64,000 bases of DNA from Streptomyces guryensis (GTDB lineage: Bacteria; Actinomycetota; Actinomycetes; Streptomycetales; Streptomycetaceae), in NCBI RefSeq assembly GCF_021261325.1, contig NZ_JAJSBI010000015.1, positions 1-64,000 on the forward strand, in the 5' to 3' direction. A program made the position numbers and the translations under genes. Positions 59,738-64,000 of the stretch are shown piece by piece; the stretch's first letter is position 1; every line of letters begins with the position of its first letter. A model generated the notes under the pieces. It was given only the letters and a program-made list of their open reading frames with translations, ran no database searches and was not told where the DNA came from.

Positions 59738-60872
59738 CCATACGCTGGATCTGGTTGGTGCCCTCGACGATCTGCAGCACCTTGGCCTCGCGCATGTAGC
59801 GCTCGACCGGGAAGTCCGCGGTGTAGCCGTACCCGCCGAGGACCTGCACGGCGTCGGTGGTGACCTTCATCGCGGTGTCCGTGCAGTGCAGCTTGGCCAT
59901 GGCCGCCTGCTTGGCGAAGGGCCGCCCCGCGTCACGCAGTCGCGCCGCCGCCAGATACAGCGCCCGGCCCGCCTCGATCTGGGTCGCCATGTCGGCGAGC
60001 ATGAAGCGCAGCCCCTGGAAGTCGGCGATGGGCCGCCCGAACTGCTGCCGCCCGGTGGCGTACGCGACCGCCTCGTCCAGCGCCCCCTGGGCGAGGCCGA
60101 TCGCACAGGCCGCGATGCCGAGCCGGCCCGAGTCGAGCGCGGCCAGGGCGATCGCGAAGCCCTGGCCCTCCTCGCCGATGCGGCGCTCGTCCGCCACCCG
60201 CACGCCGTCGAAGTGGACCTGCGCGGTGGGCGAGCCCTTCATCCCCATCTTCTTCTCGGGCACGGCGCCGGTCAGACCCTCGGCATCACCCGGGACCAGG
60301 AAGGCGGTGATGCCACGCGGCCCCTCCTCGCCCGTCCGGGCCATCACCGTGTAGAAGTCGGCGATCCCGCCGTGCGTGATCCAGGCCTTGGTGCCGGTGA
60401 TCACCCACTCGTCGCCTTCGCGCACCGCCTTCGTACGAAGCGAGGCGGCATCGGAGCCGGACGACGGCTCGGACAGGCAGTAGGCGCCCAGCAGGCCGCC
60501 GCCCAGCATCGCGGGCAGGTGCTCGACCTGCTGTTCCTTGGTGCCGTAGGCGGCGAGCGCGTAGGAGGCGAGCGTGTGCACGCTGACGCCGAGGCCGACG
60601 GTGAGGCGTGCCGCGGCGAGTTCTTCGAGGACCTGGAGATATACCTCGTAGGGCTGGTCGCCCCCGCCGTACTCGGAGTCGTACGGCAGCCCGAGCAGTC
60701 CCGACTCCGACAGCAGCGTGAAGACCTCACGAGGGAAGCGTCCGGAGTCCTCCTCCTCGGCCGCCTTCGGAGCGATCTCGCGCTGGGCGATGTCGCGGAC
60801 GAGCGAGATCAGATCCCGGGCCTCGTCCGTGGGCAGTTGACGGTCCACCGGCTGCGGGGCGCGGTCGGGCAT
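59700..60872 (-). CDS. acyl-CoA dehydrogenase
   Basis: 390 residues, complete FAD-dependent acyl-CoA dehydrogenase: AYCLSEPSSGSDAASL and WITHGGIADFYTVMART in the FAD/acyl region, KMGMKGSPTAQVHFDGVRV and the C-terminal RDAKVLQ... loop with the catalytic glutamate about E370 in VEGTNQIQ. Performs the first step of acyl-CoA beta-oxidation. ATG at 60872 with GGAGGAG about 9 bases upstream. Preceded by 447 bp without a gene and then the TetR regulator on the same strand. Confidence 0.93.
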   Translation of the reverse strand: MPDRAPQPVDRQLPTDEARDLISLVRDIAQREIAPKAAEEEDSGRFPREVFTLLSESGLLGLPYDSEYGGGDQPYEVYLQVLEELAAARLTVGLGVSVHTLASYALAAYGTKEQQVEHLPAMLGGGLLGAYCLSEPSSGSDAASLRTKAVREGDEWVITGTKAWITHGGIADFYTVMARTGEEGPRGITAFLVPGDAEGLTGAVPEKKMGMKGSPTAQVHFDGVRVADERRIGEEGQGFAIALAALDSGRLGIAACAIGLAQGALDEAVAYATGRQQFGRPIADFQGLRFMLADMATQIEAGRALYLAAARLRDAGRPFAKQAAMAKLHCTDTAMKVTTDAVQVLGGYGYTADFPVERYMREAKVLQIVEGTNQIQRMVIARHLAGPETR

Positions 60873-61319
60873 GGCGACGCTCTCCTCCCTGTTCGGGCAC
60901 ATCGGCCGACGTGCGCCCTGGGTGGGGGCGGCTCCGCCGGGTCTTTCCGGGCCGGCCGATGCTCGCTCTCCCGGGTCTCGGAAGCTGCTGACCAGCGGCT
61001 GTGCGCTGTGAGTATGCCCGATCGCAGGCACCCCGTCACCAGTTAACGACCGCTTACTTCAAGAATATCGCGGCCACCCACCGCATGCGATGTCCGACGG
61101 AAGGTGACACGAGGCGCCGCCGCCTCCGCCAGGCTGCCGCCATTCGGTCCACGGGTCCTCGAAGGCAGCCACGGGGACATGCGGGCAGGGCGCCCACGGC
61201 CACGGAAGGTGATCAAGACCAAGCGCCTGGCTACCGACTTGGTGGGCGGTGAGCCGACCAAGAAGATCAACTGGCCGCAGGAGTACGGCAGTCGGGGTGG
61301 GCGGAGGCGCCCCCCTCGC
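60873..61319. other. 447-bp gap between the TetR gene and the acyl-CoA dehydrogenase
   Basis: Contains a weak TetR-like dyad TAACGACCGCTTA at 61044-61056, near the dehydrogenase promoter. Around 61198-61290 the plus strand has strikingly coding-like codons (VIKTKRLATDLVGGEPTKK) but no stop before it runs antisense into the TetR gene, so no gene is called. Confidence 0.4.
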
Positions 61320-61979
61320 TCAGGCGTCGCGGCGGGCCGGGGCGGGAGTGGGGTAGGCCGGGTCCAGTTCCTCGATGGCGCGCAGGGCGCCGCCGAGCTG
61401 TTTCACAAGGATTTCGCGCATCTGTTCGCGGGACAGCTGGGGGCGGTCGATCCAGTCGAGGGTGGCACCCTCCACGCCGCACACCCAGGCGAACAGGCCC
61501 ATGCGGGCGAGCGGGGCGATGTCCGTACGGCCGTACGCCCCTTCGGCGACGGTCGCCACTATCGCCTCGCGCACGCCGTCCCGGATCGCGTGCACTTCGG
61601 CGTCGAAGCCGACACCGCCGCTGACGACCGCGCGGAAGGCGGCCTGGTTGTGCTCGGCGTAGCGCAGATAGCCCTCCATGGTGCGGTGGACCCGGTCCAG
61701 CTGCTCCAGTTCCAGCTCGCTCGCCGCGAAGGTGACCAGGTCGGCGACCGAGTCGTTGATGATCGCCAGGTAGTAGCCGCGCTTGGACTGGAAGTAGTAG
61801 TAGATCAGCCCCTTGGCGACATGCGCCTGCCGCGCGATGTCGTCCATCGAGAGCGCGTCGTACGACGTGTCGGCGAACAACTTCCGCCCGATGGCGATGA
61901 GTTCGGCTCGACGCGCCAGCGAGCGTTCGGTGCCGCGCGCCCGGGGTCGGGTGGCGTCGCTGTGTTCGCTGATCTTCAA
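61320..61979 (-). CDS. TetR-family transcriptional regulator
   Basis: 219 residues from a TTG at 61979 (AGGG about 6 bases upstream; a GTG at 62042 adds 21 unlikely residues). HTH is TSYDALSMDDIARQAHVAKGLIYYYFQSKRGYY (about 38-70) followed by a helical ligand domain with FVCGVEGATLDWI. The sequence upstream has a short palindrome at 62041-62052. It stands upstream of the acyl-CoA dehydrogenase on the same strand, so fatty-acyl-CoA sensing is plausible. Confidence 0.88.
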   Translation of the reverse strand: MKISEHSDATRPRARGTERSLARRAELIAIGRKLFADTSYDALSMDDIARQAHVAKGLIYYYFQSKRGYYLAIINDSVADLVTFAASELELEQLDRVHRTMEGYLRYAEHNQAAFRAVVSGGVGFDAEVHAIRDGVREAIVATVAEGAYGRTDIAPLARMGLFAWVCGVEGATLDWIDRPQLSREQMREILVKQLGGALRAIEELDPAYPTPAPARRDA

Positions 61980-62040
61980 TTTCGACCCTGGTCTCGGGCA
62001 GGTTGCGGGACATCCGCAGTATGTCAGAACAACAACGTCC

Positions 62041-62052
62041 ACTCGTTCGAGT
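62041..62052. promoter_or_regulatory. short palindrome upstream of the TetR gene
   Basis: ACTCG-TT-CGAGT is a perfect 5+2+5 inverted repeat about 60 bp before the TTG start; partly repeated arms (TCG ... CGA) extend towards 62064. A plausible autoregulatory operator for the TetR protein. Too short to be sure. Confidence 0.35.
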
Positions 62053-62100
62053 CGGATCGACGAGCGGCAGCAGGCGGGGCCGGGCCTTGCTTGCGTCAGA

Positions 62101-62241
62101 TCACAGCAGGCCGAGCTGGGTGACGAGCATCGCGACGACCATGACGAGGGTCCAGCCCGAGACGTGCTCGAGGATCTTCGGGCCGTCGCCCTTGGGACCG
62201 CCGGTGCGGGTGCGGGCGGCGCGGGCCGAGTGTGCGGTCAT
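62101..62241 (-). CDS. SCO1431-family small membrane protein
   Basis: 46 residues: a basic N-terminus (MTAHSARAARTRTGG) and one C-terminal helix (GWTLVMVVAMLVTQLGLL). It matches, by memory, the SCO1431 family named after the S. coelicolor protein, and its place in this window agrees. ATG at 62241. Function unknown; too short for most gene finders. Confidence 0.75.
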   Translation of the reverse strand: MTAHSARAARTRTGGPKGDGPKILEHVSGWTLVMVVAMLVTQLGLL

Positions 62242-62343
62242 GGCGTCTCGCTGAGGTCGGACGTGCGGTGGACTCCCCCGGGCTTCTGTCCACTTTGCCA
62301 CCTGGAGCGGCATGTGCGGCGGAGACATCGGTCACACGGGAAA

Positions 62344-62363
62344 GGCCCCGGTTTCCCGGGGCC
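62344..62363. terminator. hairpin terminator after the C39 peptidase gene
   Basis: GGCCCCGG (62344-62351), loop TTTC, CCGGGGCC (62356-62363): a perfect 8-bp GC stem, starting 13 bases past the peptidase stop at 62376 on the minus strand. Confidence 0.75.
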
Positions 62364-62375
62364 CTCGCCCATGGC

Positions 62376-63764
62376 TCAGCGCACGCCCACCGCTGCGAGC
62401 GCCCTGCGCCGGCGGGGTGTGAGCCGCGCCGGGAAGTACAGGTAGCAGACCCCTCCGGTGCCGGAGACGACCTTGCCGGAGGCGTTGTACCGCTTGGTCC
62501 TGAGCCAGATGTTCTCCCACTCGCGCCGCTTGTAGACACGGCGTACCGCGTCGTCGCTCGGCGAGAACGGGTCGTTCGCGATCACATCGCCGTCGGCGGT
62601 GAAGCCGATGACGGTCATCAGGTGCCCCGCCGTGCCGTAGCCCGCCCCCGTCAGCTCCCCCTTGAGGAACGACTGGGACGTTATGGCCGGGATGCCGGCC
62701 GCGATCAGCGTCTCCAGGTCGGTGAGCGAGCCGAGCCGGGTGACCACGCCCTGCAGGCCCTTGTACGTGGCCGCGTAGGCGGCGTTGAACGGCCAGTTGC
62801 CGCAGCCCTCGTACTGGTAGTCGTAGGTGAAGCGGGCCGCGTGGTCGACCTGGGGGCCGGCGTAGCTCGGGTCCACCCAGGCCAGTTGCTCCGGGGTGAG
62901 CCTGCCTCCCCAGTACTCGATGATCATCTGCGAGGAGGTGGGGCTGCACCAGGCCTCGCCGCCGTTGTCGTACTCGGGGTACTGGCCCTTGTGGATCTCC
63001 TGCGAGTAGCGCGGGACGATCAGTTCCCTGGCGAGGCCGGGCGTGGAGGCGGGCACGGTGAAGCGGTCGGGGATGTCCGAGCCCATCGCGCCGAGCCGCC
63101 ACACGGTGGGCGTGAGCTTGCTGCGTGGCTTGCGGTACAGGGTGAGGCGTAGGCGGTACGAGACCAGGCGCAGCCCGGTCGTCGCGTCGTCGATGGCGAA
63201 GGTGTCCGTCCAGATGGCGCTCTTGCCGTCCTTCTGGTCGTCCACCGAGGTCCGCTTGATGTCCTGGTCGCCGGCCGCCCAGCGGCCCATCACGTACCAG
63301 GGGGTCTGCGTGCCGTCGGAGTAGGTGCCGTGCAGCTCGACCTGGAGCCAGGTGCCGGCCGGGGTGTGCGCGTTCCAGGAGGCGATCACCTCGGTGGCGG
63401 GCACGCGGAGCCTGTGGACGGGGGACGTCCAGACCGCGTACTCCCAGGCGGCGGTCGTGCCGGTGTGCGGGTCCGTGTAGTCGGTGGTGCCGGCGGGGGC
63501 GGCGATCACCACGCCGGGGCGGGCGCCCCCGACGGCGCGGGTGCCCTGCGCGGCGCCCGTCGACCAGTCCCCGTACGAGGTCCAGGCTCGGTAGTCGACC
63601 GCGGGGATCCCCCTGCTCGAACGAAGCCGGGAGTGGGGAAGGGACGGGGCCACGGCGGACTCCTCGGCGTCGGCCACGTCGGCGGTGACGGCGGGGCCCA
63701 CCACCGCGGCGGCCAGCGTGGCAGCCAGGACGGTTCTGCGGGACGGCTGTTCGGCTCTGTTCAT
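62376..63764 (-). CDS. Tat-exported C39-type cysteine peptidase
   Basis: 462 residues. A twin-arginine signal (PSRRTVLAATLAAAVVGPA, about 7-25) indicates Tat export. The C-terminal papain-like domain shows GGEAWCSPTSSQMIIEYWGG (C273), GTAGHLMTVIGFTADGD (H381) and ANDPFSPS (N397/D398), a C39 peptidase triad; the N-terminal half is a beta-rich domain with no assigned role. Probably a cell-surface or secreted protease. ATG at 63764; the promoter lies before 63765-63930. Confidence 0.87.
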   Translation of the reverse strand: MNRAEQPSRRTVLAATLAAAVVGPAVTADVADAEESAVAPSLPHSRLRSSRGIPAVDYRAWTSYGDWSTGAAQGTRAVGGARPGVVIAAPAGTTDYTDPHTGTTAAWEYAVWTSPVHRLRVPATEVIASWNAHTPAGTWLQVELHGTYSDGTQTPWYVMGRWAAGDQDIKRTSVDDQKDGKSAIWTDTFAIDDATTGLRLVSYRLRLTLYRKPRSKLTPTVWRLGAMGSDIPDRFTVPASTPGLARELIVPRYSQEIHKGQYPEYDNGGEAWCSPTSSQMIIEYWGGRLTPEQLAWVDPSYAGPQVDHAARFTYDYQYEGCGNWPFNAAYAATYKGLQGVVTRLGSLTDLETLIAAGIPAITSQSFLKGELTGAGYGTAGHLMTVIGFTADGDVIANDPFSPSDDAVRRVYKRREWENIWLRTKRYNASGKVVSGTGGVCYLYFPARLTPRRRRALAAVGVR

Positions 63765-63931
63765 GGCGGAGCGACCCCCAGGTGTCCGAGTCGGGCAGGT
63801 CCGAATGCGCGGTAGCGCTGTGCTGTGGTGCGCCAACTATGGCCGCAGGGGAAACGTCCTGCCAGCACTTCGGCCCGTGCCACGCCCACCAATATTGGTC
63901 TCGACCACTGGCATGACCTGCAGGGCCGTCC

Positions 63932-63958
63932 GGCCCGGCGCACACGGGGCGCCGGGCC
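63932..63958. terminator. hairpin after the gene entering from the right
   Basis: GGCCCGGCG (63932-63940) pairs perfectly with CGCCGGGCC (63950-63958) around a 9-base loop, 7 bp past the stop codon of the partial minus-strand gene. Confidence 0.75.
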
Positions 63959-63964
63959 GCAGGC

Positions 63965-64000
63965 TCAGATCAGGTCCATCGCCGCGACCTCGTCGGGCCG
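63965..64000 (-). CDS. C-terminal end of an unidentified gene
   Basis: Only eleven codons are visible: RPDEVAAMDLI and TGA (63967-63965). The frame agrees with the following terminator. Too short to name the product. Confidence 0.55.
   Translation of the reverse strand, partial: RPDEVAAMDLI

Noticed and set aside
62040..62056. GTTCGAGTC segment resembling a tRNA T-loop
   Set aside because: No acceptor stem, anticodon arm or D-loop can be folded around it; it is better read as a short palindrome.
1..64000. CRISPR array, prophage or insertion sequence
   Set aside because: No array of repeats with spacers, no transposase, integrase or phage structural gene and no flanking direct repeats were seen.

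Overview
This is a high-GC actinobacterial chromosome segment, almost certainly from a Streptomyces. Evidence: GC-rich third codon positions, frequent GTG/TTG starts, many 4-base ATGA/GTGA gene overlaps, a DasR-type operator in front of crr-ptsI, a conservon, rbpA behind a perfect SigR promoter, and the sporulation pair smeA-sffA. From memory, the order crr-ptsI ... smeA-sffA ... rbpA-fxsA-ppm1 ... SCO1431-like matches the SCO1390-SCO1431 stretch of S. coelicolor. No insertion sequence, prophage, integrase, tRNA or CRISPR array was seen.

Layout. 1-320: promoter and leader of an rRNA operon running left out of the window. 330-2.7 kb: DasR site and the general PTS genes crr and ptsI (no ptsH). 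2.7-6.3 kb: hypothetical protein, MFS exporter and a divergent MocR regulator. 6.3-14 kb: acetoacetyl-CoA synthetase, GH31 glycosidase, Nudix hydrolase, secreted VanX-like dipeptidase, DUF35/thiolase pair. 14-18 kb: a degenerate EAL plus GGDEF protein, a 35-codon remnant resembling the GlpF C-terminus, and glpK. 17.9-25.9 kb: a conservon (cvnA-B-C-...-D) with a full-length OPLAH-type 5-oxoprolinase gene between cvnC and cvnD. 26.3-34 kb: a small membrane protein and a three-gene SMC-like operon (kleisin-like, MukE-like, 1546-residue TIGR02680-like ATPase) related to MksBEF/Wadjet but with no visible JetD/MksG nuclease. 34.1-39.4 kb: GntR regulator, MFS permease, D-glutamate-cyclase-like protein and PxpABC, the prokaryotic 5-oxoprolinase. 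39.5-42.6 kb: SGNH hydrolase and two GT4 glycosyltransferases in one overlapping operon. 42.8-47 kb: HEAT- and ankyrin-repeat proteins, then smeA-sffA. 47.1-51.6 kb: YczR/YczE-type pair, glycerophosphodiesterase and UMF1-type MFS protein. 51.6-53.8 kb: rbpA, fxsA-like gene, ppm1. 54.3-64 kb: amidohydrolase, Lrp regulator, zinc-binding-like protein, a phosphotransferase pair, acyl-CoA dehydrogenase, TetR regulator, SCO1431-like small membrane protein, Tat-exported C39-type peptidase and the end of one more gene.

Themes. Carbon uptake and its control (DasR/PTS, glycerol kinase, acetoacetate and acyl-CoA enzymes) mix with development and cell-envelope functions (smeA-sffA, ppm1, glycosyltransferases, conservon). 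Two unrelated 5-oxoproline-opening enzymes lie within 20 kb, one inside a signalling conservon and one with its own GntR regulator. The most unusual loci are the nuclease-less SMC-like operon, the interrupted conservon, the truncated GlpF-like peptide ahead of glpK, SffA lacking the Walker A lysine, and an identical operator half-site pair (CTGACG-N3-CGTCAG) in front of two operons 47 kb apart.

All function calls come from reading motifs and family knowledge; no searches were run.
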